Positions 6,916-13,726 of a stretch of 13,898 nucleotides of DNA are shown in pieces (the first letter of the stretch is position 1; every line of letters starts with the position of its first letter). Location: positions 1-13,898 of the forward strand of contig WRNP01000036.1 in assembly GCA_009776515.1 (NCBI GenBank). The letters are read 5' to 3'. The notes below the pieces were generated by a model that saw only the letters and a list, made by a program, of their open reading frames with translations, did not search any database and was not told where the DNA came from. Made by a program: the position numbers and the translations under genes. Origin of the DNA: Dehalococcoidia bacterium. GTDB taxonomy: Bacteria > Chloroflexota > Dehalococcoidia > Dehalococcoidales > UBA1222.

Positions 6916-6924
6916 ATTATAGCA
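6916..6924 (-). promoter_or_regulatory. Extended -10 promoter for the zinc-ribbon/ABC operon
   Basis: On the minus strand TGC-TATAAT forms a perfect extended -10 element (TATAAT at 6921-6916). No good -35 box is present, as is usual for this class. Transcription would start about 66 nt before the ATG at 6843. Confidence 0.6.
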
Positions 6925-7137
6925 TCTGAACCAGGCATTTTGCCAGTTGCCCGCAGGACACCAAAGATGGCCTGACTATTACTTGCCCGGCATTACCCGA
7001 ATGGAGGTAGCTATTGTAGCCGCCACTCGCCCAGAGGTGCAACACATTAGCCTTGGCCAAACCATAGCGACGACCATGAATCACTGCTGGATTACGTCAA
7101 TGCCGACCTTGGCACTGCAATCTCAAAGCCTGAAGCC

Positions 7138-7165
7138 CTGACATCATTTGGGGCAAGAGTATAAT
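7138..7165 (+). promoter_or_regulatory. Plus-strand sigma70-type promoter with no downstream gene
   Basis: CTGACA (7138-7143), a 16-nt spacer and a perfect TATAAT (7160-7165). Start would be near 7171. Downstream on this strand there is only intergenic DNA and the antisense of the DUF212 gene. I see no protein gene in 6844-7387. Confidence 0.45.
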
Positions 7166-7170
7166 TAACA

Positions 7171-7252
7171 CGAGAGGCTGGTCGAATTGCAATAAGAGCA
7201 GGAGTCGCCTCAACAGCGCTCTCGAGACGTGAGCCAATAAGCTCTGTCTTTT
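7171..7252 (+). ncRNA. Candidate small RNA
   Basis: The predicted transcript from the promoter at 7138-7165 would open with CGAGAG (7171-7176), which pairs with CTCTCG (7219-7224). A short hairpin GAGC-CAATAA-GCTC (7231-7244) then precedes TGTCTTTT (7245-7252), a weak terminator-like end. This would be an RNA of about 82 nt. Each element is modest alone, and the terminator stem is only 4 bp, so this is a prediction without family support. Confidence 0.2.
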
Positions 7253-7300
7253 GCGTTTAAGTAATGCGTAGGCTCGTTAAAGCCCAGAAGACTAATCGGC

Positions 7301-7329
7301 CCAATGATGGTTTATTGGCAACCCATCAT
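7301..7329. promoter_or_regulatory. Overlapping mutually exclusive hairpins
   Basis: ATGATGG (7304-7310) pairs with CCATCAT (7323-7329), with two further pairs across a bulge. CCAAT (7301-7305) can instead pair with ATTGG (7314-7318). The two folds compete. The element lies downstream of the DUF212 gene on the minus strand and may be its 3' structure. Confidence 0.25.
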
Positions 7330-7387
7330 AGCTTGCTGGGGCATCATCAGGGTTTCTATATCAAACGCAACTGTGGCCTGGAAGGGC

Positions 7388-7864
7388 TTAAGCGTGTAAT
7401 TTCCCGGCGATGAGTAGTCCTATCAACGCTACGACGATGCCTACTGCGGCTCCGCTGAGTACCTGGACGGGGGTATGCCCGAGCAACTCGCGCACGCTGA
7501 GTTCCACCCCTTTGGGGCGGCGATTCCAGAGCTCGTGCGAGATACGATTCAGCATTCCTGCTTGGATACCTACCGCGCGTCTTACACCGGCTGCATCATA
7601 CATAACGATCAGGGCGAAGACGACGGCTATCCCAAAGAGCGTTGACCCGAATCCTTCCAGGAAGCCGATGGTGGTGGCGAGCGAGGTGACCAGGGCGGTA
7701 TGAGCGCTCGGCATACCGCCCGAACGTATAAAAAAGCTCCAGTCCCAACGCCGCTCACGGAGGCATCCCCCTACCACCTTGAGAATCTGGGCGCTAACCC
7801 AGGCTACGAGAGGGATGATGAGCGTCAGGTTGATAATACTATTATATATGGCGCGTATGAGCAT
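7388..7864 (-). CDS. DUF212/YuiD-like membrane protein related to PAP2 phosphatases
   Basis: 158 aa with the hallmarks of the divergent PAP2 (DUF212) family: SGGMPSAHTA (48-57), the YDAAGVRR motif (89-96) and GHTPVQVLSGAAVG (129-142), set among hydrophobic helices (about 9-30, 57-70, 74-90 and 136-155). The family is related in sequence to acid phosphatases and vanadium haloperoxidases, so a membrane lipid-phosphate phosphatase is possible, but the activity of these proteins is not established. It starts at ATG 7864 with a weak ribosome site. It lies 75 nt after the phosphoribosyltransferase gene on the same strand and may end that operon. Confidence 0.88.
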   Translation of the reverse strand: MLIRAIYNSIINLTLIIPLVAWVSAQILKVVGGCLRERRWDWSFFIRSGGMPSAHTALVTSLATTIGFLEGFGSTLFGIAVVFALIVMYDAAGVRRAVGIQAGMLNRISHELWNRRPKGVELSVRELLGHTPVQVLSGAAVGIVVALIGLLIAGKLHA

Positions 7865-7939
7865 TTTCTTTCAGCCTAAAGGGTGCAGATTAAATCATAG
7901 CGATGCCTGTCGTTCAAATTTGAGGGAAATTCTAAGTTA

Positions 7940-8686
7940 TTAGTGACTCATCTTTGAGGCACGAGGGCTGATTCGAGCAGGCAGCTCTCCACCTGCGGGA
8001 TTCTGAGAACGGCGTGCCTGCCAATCCTTGAAGCATTTCACCCCCTGCTCGTCGGTGAGCACATCCCAGTATCGATAATAATCTGCAACATAGAATTTAG
8101 ATACGTGGGCGGTACTCACGGTGACCACGCGCACGCCGAGTTTCTCCACCTCCCCGAGTGCTGTCGCTGAGGCTACGGGTACAGCGACCACAACGGACTG
8201 GGGGTCGCGTCGCCGCACCGAAGCTACAGCAGCCATCATGGTATAGCCGGAGGCTAGGCCGTCATCTATAATGATGGCGGTCTTGCCGGCAATGCCAGGT
8301 AGAGGGCGCGTGCCCCGATAGAGAAGGCTGCGCTGACGGATGTCGCTACGCACCTTGTTGATCTGGAAGTTGATCTGGTGCTCGGTGAGGGGGAATTTCT
8401 TAAGTACCTCATCGTTAAGGATGGCGTTTCCGTCATCGGCCACAGCCCCGAAGCCACCCTCAGGCAGGAGGGGAATGGGCAGTTTGCGAGCGATCACCAG
8501 GTCGAGATAGGTGGCAAGTTCAAGCGCCACGGGTACGGCAACGGGCACACCGCCGTTGGGAATGGCGAGTACGACGGAGGACTCGTTTTTATAACCCACG
8601 AGCTTTGCAGCGAGTTGCCGCCCCGCGTCATAGCGGCTCTCAAAGATGGGAGTGGTAGTGGGCTGGTGCTTGCGTTCGTTCATCAT
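7940..8686 (-). CDS. Phosphoribosyltransferase-family protein (COG1926-like)
   Basis: A 248-aa type I phosphoribosyltransferase fold. The PRPP loop is AIIIDDGLASGYTM (137-150), with the acidic pair Asp141-Asp142. A pyrophosphate-loop-like IPNGGVPVA (42-50) and an ARKLPIP stretch (66-72) complete the site. These stand-alone proteins are widespread but their base substrate is generally undefined, so I give no reaction. The start is ATGATG at 8686; the second ATG (8683) is equally possible. The first ATG overlaps the nuclease stop (ATGA), which indicates coupled translation with the nuclease. The last 25 residues are basic and poorly structured. Confidence 0.87.
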   Translation of the reverse strand: MMNERKHQPTTTPIFESRYDAGRQLAAKLVGYKNESSVVLAIPNGGVPVAVPVALELATYLDLVIARKLPIPLLPEGGFGAVADDGNAILNDEVLKKFPLTEHQINFQINKVRSDIRQRSLLYRGTRPLPGIAGKTAIIIDDGLASGYTMMAAVASVRRRDPQSVVVAVPVASATALGEVEKLGVRVVTVSTAHVSKFYVADYYRYWDVLTDEQGVKCFKDWQARRSQNPAGGELPARISPRASKMSH

Positions 8687-9924
8687 TTTGTCTTCAAGCC
8701 CTCTTCCTGAATAAGCTCGCGCCCGCTGGTCAGGAGTTCCTCCAGACGGGCGGGGGCATCATTTAGCTTCATCTTAAGATAAGTCTCCAGAGCGTGCTGT
8801 GGGGTAAGATGGGCAACAGACACACCGGCTAGGCGTACTCTAGCTATGCGCTCGATTTTGTAGGTGATGGCGAAGTAATGGGCCGTAGCGGCAGCGGCGC
8901 GGATGGCAGCCTCACGCACTTGGCCTTGGAGCACCTGGGGCAGGGTAAGCTCTAGGCGCACAATGCTACCGTTAAGCTCCTCGGCTCTTTGGTTTAACAG
9001 CGTGATGACCGTGTCGGTGGGGTCGGGGTCATCGATGTCTAGCGTCTTCGTCAGGGTTAGGAAACGCCGCCCGACAATGGACTGCAGGTGAAAAGCTGTC
9101 TTCCGTTTGCCGTCTTTGGAGACGATATCCGCTACGTAAAAACCTTTCTCCAATCCCTCGTCACCGAAATCCAAACGCTCCAGACTGCCGGCATATACCA
9201 CTGGTGGATCGTCTGAAAGCACCTGCTGGCGGTGAATGTGGCCTAGGGCGACGTAGTCGAAAGCGGGGTTGGCAATGGCGGAAAGAAGCAATGTGTGTTC
9301 TGTTCCGATGGTCATGCCTTCCTCAGAGCCCAACTTGGCTCCATGCACCCAGACGTGGGCGACAAGCACGGCGGGGATGGTGGGGTCGAGCTTGGCGACC
9401 ATGTTTGCAATGATGCCGGCAAGGATTTCTCGTAGGCGCTGGTTAACGTCCTGGAGATCAAGATTTTTGGCCTCGTCACGGGCGATGACATTGCCGCGCT
9501 TAAGCCACGGCAAGGAGACAACTTGCACGGGGCCGCTTTTGGTGTTTATGCGGCAGATGTTGGGCCTACTTGCCACGTAGACGCCATCGACAGCTAAGGT
9601 GTCAAAGATTTCGGTGGAGGTGGCGCGTCCCATCGCCCCCGGCAGGTCGTGGTTGCCCACCAGCAAAAAGACGGGGATGCCGCATTGGGAGAGGCGCTTG
9701 ATTCTCTTGGCGAACTCGCGTTGTTGGGTTTGGGAAGGATCGCGGCTCTTATAGGCATCGCCACCGAAGAGTACCAAGTCAACATTTTCCTTGATGGCAT
9801 AGTCCACTAGTTGATCAAAGGCACCGAGAAAATCCATAAAGCGGCTGGAGAGACCGCTTGCGGGGTCTATCTTGCCGTAGGTCTCTACCCCCAGATGGAT
9901 GTCCGCAAAATGGATAAGCTTCAT
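8683..9924 (-). CDS. sbcD: SbcD/Mre11-like metallophosphoesterase exonuclease
   Basis: A 413-aa Mn-dependent nuclease of the SbcD/Mre11 type, acting in DNA repair and hairpin processing. The metal motifs are all present: DIH (Asp8, His10), GGD (Asp56) followed by YKSRDPSQTQQ, GNHDLP (Asn91, His92), H190 in the AHVWVHG segment, and GHIH (His229, His231). The C-terminal part (about 285-390) is the capping region. Its usual ATPase partner SbcC (Rad50-like) is not encoded in this window. The upstream gene (glyQS) ends 55 nt before it, and the phosphoribosyltransferase gene starts inside its stop. It starts at ATG 9924. Family is certain; the symbol assumes an SbcC partner elsewhere. Confidence 0.92.
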   Translation of the reverse strand: MKLIHFADIHLGVETYGKIDPASGLSSRFMDFLGAFDQLVDYAIKENVDLVLFGGDAYKSRDPSQTQQREFAKRIKRLSQCGIPVFLLVGNHDLPGAMGRATSTEIFDTLAVDGVYVASRPNICRINTKSGPVQVVSLPWLKRGNVIARDEAKNLDLQDVNQRLREILAGIIANMVAKLDPTIPAVLVAHVWVHGAKLGSEEGMTIGTEHTLLLSAIANPAFDYVALGHIHRQQVLSDDPPVVYAGSLERLDFGDEGLEKGFYVADIVSKDGKRKTAFHLQSIVGRRFLTLTKTLDIDDPDPTDTVITLLNQRAEELNGSIVRLELTLPQVLQGQVREAAIRAAAATAHYFAITYKIERIARVRLAGVSVAHLTPQHALETYLKMKLNDAPARLEELLTSGRELIQEEGLKTK

Positions 9925-9940
9925 TCGAGTTGTGAGTGGC

Positions 9941-9969
9941 GAGCCTTGGATATTTGGCCTCTAAGGCTC
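9941..9969. promoter_or_regulatory. Inverted repeat between glyQS and sbcD
   Basis: GAGCCTT (9941-9947) is perfectly complementary to AAGGCTC (9963-9969) across a 15-nt loop. It sits in the 55-nt spacer downstream of glyQS. There is no T-tract, so it may be a processing or pausing hairpin that adjusts expression between the two genes. Confidence 0.35.
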
Positions 9970-9979
9970 AGGTCGGCTG

Positions 9980-11290
9980 CTAGCCCAACTTCTCCGCTAA
10001 TATGTCTAGTAGTTCGGCGATGGGCACGCGTGTTTGTGCCATGGTGTCGCGGTCACGCACGGTGACCTGTTGGTCTTCCAGTGACTGGAAGTCGGCGGTA
10101 ACGCAGAGGGGGGTGCCTATCTCGTCCTGTCGGCGGTAGCGGCGGCCAATGCTTTGGGCATCATCGTAGGTCGCATTCCAGCGGGCGCGTATACGGGAAT
10201 AAATCCCTTTCGCCAGCTCCGCGAGCGGCTCTTTCTTGGAGAGCGGCAATACGGCGACCTTGATCGGGGCGATGGCCGGGTGGAGGTGCAGCACGGTGCG
10301 TATGTCGTCTTTGTCGGGCTCCTCTGCATAGCCGTCGCACAGGAAAGCCAAGACGGCGCGGTCTACCCCCGATGACGGTTCAATAATGCATGGCACAATG
10401 GCCTCTTTGTTGTCCTCGTCGTAGTAGCTTAGTGACTTGCCAGAGAAAATGGCATGCTGCTTAAGGTCGAAGTCTCCCCGATTGGCGATACCCTCAAGTT
10501 CGCTCCAGCCCATGGGGAAGAGGTATTCAATGTCCGAGCAACACCGAGCATAATGTGCCAGGGCGGCTTGTTCATGAGCGCGCAGTCGGAGGTGTTCGGG
10601 TTTTATGCCGTACCTGATAAACCAACTCAGGCGTTCTTGGGTCCAATAATCGAACCACTCCATGTCGGTACCCGGGCGCACAAAGAACTCCAGCTCCATC
10701 TGTTCAAACTCGCGTGAGCGGAAGATGAAGTTGCCCGTGGTGATTTCGTTGCGGAAGCTCTTGCCTTGCTGTGCGATGCCGAAAGGCAATTTTTTTCGGG
10801 TGGTGGTGAGTACATTTTCGAAATTGACGAAGATGCCCTGGGCTGTCTCCGGGCGGAGATGAACTATTGCCGCCTCTTCCTCCACCGGCCCCATGAAAGT
10901 CTTGAACATAAGATTGAACTGGCGCGGTGCGGTAAGTGCCTGGTTGCACTCCGGGCAGATTTGGCTTTCGAGTTGGTCAGCCCGGTAACGCAAGTGGCAT
11001 TTAAGGCATTCCACCAGAGGGTCGGAAAAACCGGCAAGGTGACCGCTGGCCTCCCATACTTTGGGGTGCATGAGGATGCTGGTGTCCAGTCCTACCACGT
11101 CATCGCGGCTCTGGACAATGGCGTGCCACCAAGCTTGTTTTACATTGCGCTTCATCTCGACGCCGAGGGGGCCGTAGTCCCAACAGGAAGAGAGTCCGCC
11201 GTAGATCTCGCTTGAGGGAAAGATGAAGCCGCGCCGGCGGCTTAGTGAGACAATCTTTTCCATAGGGGTCTTGCCATCTTCTTCAGTCAA
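9980..11290 (-). CDS. glyQS: Glycine--tRNA ligase, single-chain alpha2 type
   Basis: A 436-aa class II synthetase that charges tRNA-Gly with glycine. The N-terminus MEKIVSLSRRRGFIFPSSEIYGG (10-32) is characteristic, as are the YGPLG motif and the zinc-ribbon cysteines C95, C98, C112 and C115. Motif 2 is FRNEIT (179-184) followed by FRSREFEQMELEFF. Motif 3 is EPSSGVDRAVLAF (304-316). The anticodon-binding domain spans about 340-436. The chosen start is TTG at 11290, because an AAGGAG site ends 5 nt before it and none precedes the in-frame ATG at 11263. The length fits the short bacterial/archaeal-type enzyme. It follows the DUF1648-like gene by 9 nt. Confidence 0.96.
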   Translation of the reverse strand: MTEEDGKTPMEKIVSLSRRRGFIFPSSEIYGGLSSCWDYGPLGVEMKRNVKQAWWHAIVQSRDDVVGLDTSILMHPKVWEASGHLAGFSDPLVECLKCHLRYRADQLESQICPECNQALTAPRQFNLMFKTFMGPVEEEAAIVHLRPETAQGIFVNFENVLTTTRKKLPFGIAQQGKSFRNEITTGNFIFRSREFEQMELEFFVRPGTDMEWFDYWTQERLSWFIRYGIKPEHLRLRAHEQAALAHYARCCSDIEYLFPMGWSELEGIANRGDFDLKQHAIFSGKSLSYYDEDNKEAIVPCIIEPSSGVDRAVLAFLCDGYAEEPDKDDIRTVLHLHPAIAPIKVAVLPLSKKEPLAELAKGIYSRIRARWNATYDDAQSIGRRYRRQDEIGTPLCVTADFQSLEDQQVTVRDRDTMAQTRVPIAELLDILAEKLG

Positions 11291-11295
11291 GGTAA

Positions 11296-11301
11296 CTCCT
11301 T
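11296..11301 (-). promoter_or_regulatory. Ribosome-binding site that fixes a TTG start for glyQS
   Basis: AAGGAG lies 5 nt before the TTG at 11290 and overlaps the stop codon of the preceding gene (11300-11302). Its position favours TTG over the ATG nine codons later and suggests translational coupling. Confidence 0.75.
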
Positions 11302-11914
11302 ATCCATCTCTGCGGGTTTCGTTAAAAGAGAGCACAAACAGGACGATTAACACTAGGGTCCCGATACCAATAGTGAGGAGAGTGAATAGCCATGGGGTCA
11401 TGACGTGGGTCAAGTTGCGCGCATAGTAGGCGGCATCCAGTGCTACAAAAGCCACCAGGAGCTGGGGTAATACCAGCATATTGACCATGAGCCAGATGAT
11501 GCGCCTCGGCCGCGTTGGGGCGGGAGAGCCTGTCAGCAGCCGTCGTGCCAGTCCGGAGATAGAGAAAGCGACTGCGACGGCAAGGCCTGCTACGACACAT
11601 TGAGCACCTATCATGAGGCCGATGAAAAGTTCGCGGCCAATGAGGCTCTGAGGGGTGCCTGATGAGGAGAAACGGAAAGCGAGTTCTGCTGGTAGTGAAG
11701 GATAGAGGGCGGCAAGAGTGATGATGGTAACGAGGGCCACCGCTCCCGGCAGGGCGATATAGCTTAAACGAAAAGATACATCCGCTGCGGGCTTTTCTTT
11801 GGGCGCCATCGGAGACGGCGTACGTCGGCGTCCAAGTAACCAGATGGCTACACCACCTAGCACGAGTCCAACAAGGAAGACCAGAGCAATTACTACGGCA
11901 GTCGAGGGTGTCAT
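11300..11914 (-). CDS. Five-helix membrane protein, DUF1648-like
   Basis: 204 aa, function unknown. Helices are predicted at about 7-27, 52-70, 96-118, 140-160 and 172-196. The segment YPSLPAELAFRFSSSGTPQSL after the second helix resembles the DUF1648 signature (Tyr-Pro-x-Leu-Pro, then a phenylalanine-serine and glycine-proline pair), so I place it there with moderate confidence. A basic, Pro-rich cytoplasmic loop (28-45) lies between the first two helices. It starts at ATG 11914, close behind its promoter and without a clear ribosome site, so the message may be nearly leaderless. It is the first gene of the unit that includes glyQS, sbcD and the phosphoribosyltransferase. Confidence 0.75.
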   Translation of the reverse strand: MTPSTAVVIALVFLVGLVLGGVAIWLLGRRRTPSPMAPKEKPAADVSFRLSYIALPGAVALVTIITLAALYPSLPAELAFRFSSSGTPQSLIGRELFIGLMIGAQCVVAGLAVAVAFSISGLARRLLTGSPAPTRPRRIIWLMVNMLVLPQLLVAFVALDAAYYARNLTHVMTPWLFTLLTIGIGTLVLIVLFVLSFNETRRDG

Positions 11915-11934
11915 ATGCGTTAGGCTGAATATTA

Positions 11935-11963
11935 AAGTTACCAGCTTTAAATAGGGATGTCAA
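11935..11963 (-). promoter_or_regulatory. Sigma70-type promoter for the DUF1648/glyQS/sbcD operon
   Basis: Minus-strand TTGACA (11963-11958), a 17-nt spacer and TAACTT (11940-11935). The -35 box is perfect and the -10 box is weak. Transcription would begin about 14 nt before the ATG at 11914. Confidence 0.55.
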
Positions 11964-12027
11964 AGAATAATGATGAGAGCGGAGCGACGGTGGCGAAAAA
12001 ATCTTCCATTTACGGTGTGACCGGGAG

Positions 12028-12056
12028 TATAATGCAACAGAATAACAAGTAGGAGG
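12028..12056 (+). promoter_or_regulatory. -10 box and strong ribosome site for the zinc-ribbon/MBL/apt operon
   Basis: A perfect TATAAT at 12028-12033 lacks a good -35 box. AGGAGG at 12051-12056 lies 5 nt before the ATG at 12062. Together they mark the start of the plus-strand unit, divergent from the promoter at 11935-11963. Confidence 0.5.
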
Positions 12057-12061
12057 ACTCC

Positions 12062-12409
12062 ATGCCCGTGTTTTGCAATAGCTGTGGCACGGAGAGCCGC
12101 GAAGGCGACAGTTTCTGTGCTAAATGCGGTAGTTCCCTTGTGGCTATGTCACGGGTGATGTCGGAGAGCATAGCGCGGCGTACCAACGGCTTTGCGATTG
12201 CAGCCCTAGTGCTTGGTCTTGTGGGCATGTCTCCCCTGGCGATTATCTTTGGGGTGTTGTCTCTTAAGCAGATAGGCCAGGATCCCAACCTTGATGGTCG
12301 CGGAATGGCCATTGCCGGACTCGTTTTGGGCATTCTTGGGACGATAGGACTCTTTTTGTGGGGGTCGGTCATTGGTTTGGCCGTTTGCTCCATGCCTTTA
12401 GGGGTATGA
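12062..12409 (+). CDS. Zinc-ribbon plus DUF4190 membrane protein
   Basis: 115 aa, function unknown. An N-terminal zinc ribbon has C5, C8, C19 and C22. It is followed by a DUF4190-type module: helix GFAIAALVLGLVG (43-55), the short loop-helix LAIIFGVLSLKQIGQDP (59-75) with a conserved-looking Gly-Arg-Gly-Met-Ala-Ile turn, and a second helix (83-108). The head should be cytoplasmic with two or three membrane passes. A strong AGGAGG site supports the ATG. It leads the operon with the hydrolase (28-nt gap) and apt. Confidence 0.88.
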   Translation: MPVFCNSCGTESREGDSFCAKCGSSLVAMSRVMSESIARRTNGFAIAALVLGLVGMSPLAIIFGVLSLKQIGQDPNLDGRGMAIAGLVLGILGTIGLFLWGSVIGLAVCSMPLGV

Positions 12410-12437
12410 GTAAGGATTCCCTGGGACTGGTTATATA

Positions 12438-13055
12438 TTGATTATTGAGACCATAACGGTCAGTCCGTATGAGACGAACTGCTATGTCTGCGCTACCGCA
12501 AGGGGTGGAGACGCTGTGGTCATTGACCCTGGGGATAATAGTGAGCTTATTCTGCGTCGGGTGCAGGCCTTGTCTCTGAACATTACATGCCTTATCCTGA
12601 CCCATGGCCACCGCGACCACGCTGGGGCACTAAAGGAGCTCAAGCAGGCTCTTGGGGTGGAGATTGCGGTGCATGCTGCCGATGCCGATTTGCTCAATGA
12701 CGATTTCCAGGCGGCCATGTTGGGCCTGAGGTTCCCCTGCCCTCCTCAGCCAGACAGATTGCTTGAGGATGGGCAGGAAATTGTGGTGGGTGGACTCACA
12801 TTCAGCGTATTGCACACACCGGGGCACAGCCGCGGTAGCATTTGCCTGTTGGGGGATGGCCTGGTTTTCACGGGTGATACCCTCTTTCAGGCGGGCATTG
12901 GCCGCACCGACCTGCCTGGAGGGAGCTACCCAGAATTAATAAAGAGCATAGAGATGCGGCTTTTATCATTGCCGGATGATACCATTGTTTATCCGGGTCA
13001 TGGCTCGCCGACTACGGTAGGCGATGAGAGGCAGCATAATCCGTTTTTAAGGTAG
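12438..13055 (+). CDS. Metallo-beta-lactamase-fold hydrolase, glyoxalase II-like (YcbL type)
   Basis: A 205-aa binuclear metal hydrolase, probably acting on a thioester or a similar small substrate. The metal motif THGHRDH supplies His56, His58, Asp60 and His61. His130 (HTPGHSRGS), Asp147 (GDTLF) and His188 (YPGHGS) complete the site. The C-terminal HNPFLR is typical of the short glyoxalase II-like group, which lacks the extra glutathione-binding domain. The start is TTG at 12438, giving MIIETITVSPYETNCYV, which aligns with the family's usual N-terminus; no ATG alternative exists nearby and the ribosome site is weak. Exact substrate is unknown. Confidence 0.93.
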   Translation: MIIETITVSPYETNCYVCATARGGDAVVIDPGDNSELILRRVQALSLNITCLILTHGHRDHAGALKELKQALGVEIAVHAADADLLNDDFQAAMLGLRFPCPPQPDRLLEDGQEIVVGGLTFSVLHTPGHSRGSICLLGDGLVFTGDTLFQAGIGRTDLPGGSYPELIKSIEMRLLSLPDDTIVYPGHGSPTTVGDERQHNPFLR

Positions 13056-13083
13056 CCAATGAAGGCTGTACCAAGGGTTTGCC

Positions 13084-13644
13084 ATGTTAGAACACAATAC
13101 CTCGGGCGGTAGCCAGGAAATTGGACAAAGCGTGGACTTCAAGTCCTACTGTCGGGATGTCCTTGATTTTCCTAAACAGGGTATCATCTTTCGGGATATC
13201 ACCAATCTCTTAAAAAATGGCCCGGTCTTTATGATGGCTATTGATGCCATGGCCCTGCCGTATAAGGATACGATGGTTGATGCCGTTGTTGCTATTGAGG
13301 CACGGGGCTTTATCATCGGTGCGGCGCTTGCCTATCGGTTGGGGTGCGGCTTAGTTCCGGTACGCAAACAGGGCAAGCTACCTTGGCAAGTGTACCAGGC
13401 AGCCTATGACCTTGAGTATGGGCAGGATCATCTTGAAGTGCACCAAGATGCTGTTGTGCCCGGTCAGCGCGTCTTAATAGTAGATGATGTCATTGCTACA
13501 GGCGGCACGGCCGCCGCTGTGATCCGGCTGATTAAGGAGATGCGGGGTAAAATCGTGGGAGCGGCTTTCCTTGCTGAGCTTACGGCACTGAATGGCACAG
13601 AAAAACTTCTTGGTATTCCGGTCTTTTCGCTGATAAAGTACTAA
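13084..13644 (+). CDS. apt: Adenine phosphoribosyltransferase
   Basis: A 186-aa purine-salvage enzyme converting adenine and PRPP to AMP and pyrophosphate. It shows DFPKQGIIFRDITNLL (28-43), the EARGF motif (72-76), the VRKQGKLP loop (93-100) and the PRPP-binding VLIVDDVIATGGT (130-142). Length is slightly above the usual 170-180 because of about 16 extra N-terminal residues. A GTG at 13132 (VDFKSYCRD) would give the standard length, but no better ribosome site precedes it, so I keep the ATG at 13084. It is 28 nt after the hydrolase and ends this plus-strand unit. Confidence 0.95.
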   Translation: MLEHNTSGGSQEIGQSVDFKSYCRDVLDFPKQGIIFRDITNLLKNGPVFMMAIDAMALPYKDTMVDAVVAIEARGFIIGAALAYRLGCGLVPVRKQGKLPWQVYQAAYDLEYGQDHLEVHQDAVVPGQRVLIVDDVIATGGTAAAVIRLIKEMRGKIVGAAFLAELTALNGTEKLLGIPVFSLIKY

Positions 13645-13650
13645 ATGATG

Positions 13651-13726
13651 GTTGCGCCAGTTCGGTGCAAGTAATATAACCGAGCGAGAGTCTCAGTCCG
13701 GTAAAGTCCAGCGAACAGCCGGCGCC
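13651..13726 (+). ncRNA. Structured RNA-like element, possible 5' end of a group II intron
   Basis: Six nt after the apt stop, GCGCC-AGTTC-GGTGC (13654-13668) forms a hairpin followed by AAGT. This resembles the first hairpin of group II introns, whose 5' ends read GTGCGCC...GG(G/T)G...AAGT. Here the start is GTTGCG, one base longer than the GTGYG consensus. Further pairs are CGGT/ACCG (13663-13666 and 13679-13682, competing with the first) and CCGG/CCGG (13698-13701 and 13719-13722), and GGCGC at 13721-13725 could replace GGTGC. No reverse transcriptase is visible before the window ends. In 13727-13898 I see no gene, only a T-tract at 13821-13827 and the inverted repeat ATATGG/CCATAT (13843-13848 and 13870-13875). 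Confidence 0.3.

Noticed and set aside
6947..7141. 64-aa plus-strand open frame in the gap
   Set aside because: No ribosome site, no recognisable motif, and no sign of a decayed gene in the other frames.
13651..13726. Cobalamin riboswitch
   Set aside because: GGTGCAAGT recalls part of its core, but the other conserved boxes are absent and the element lies after a gene rather than before one.
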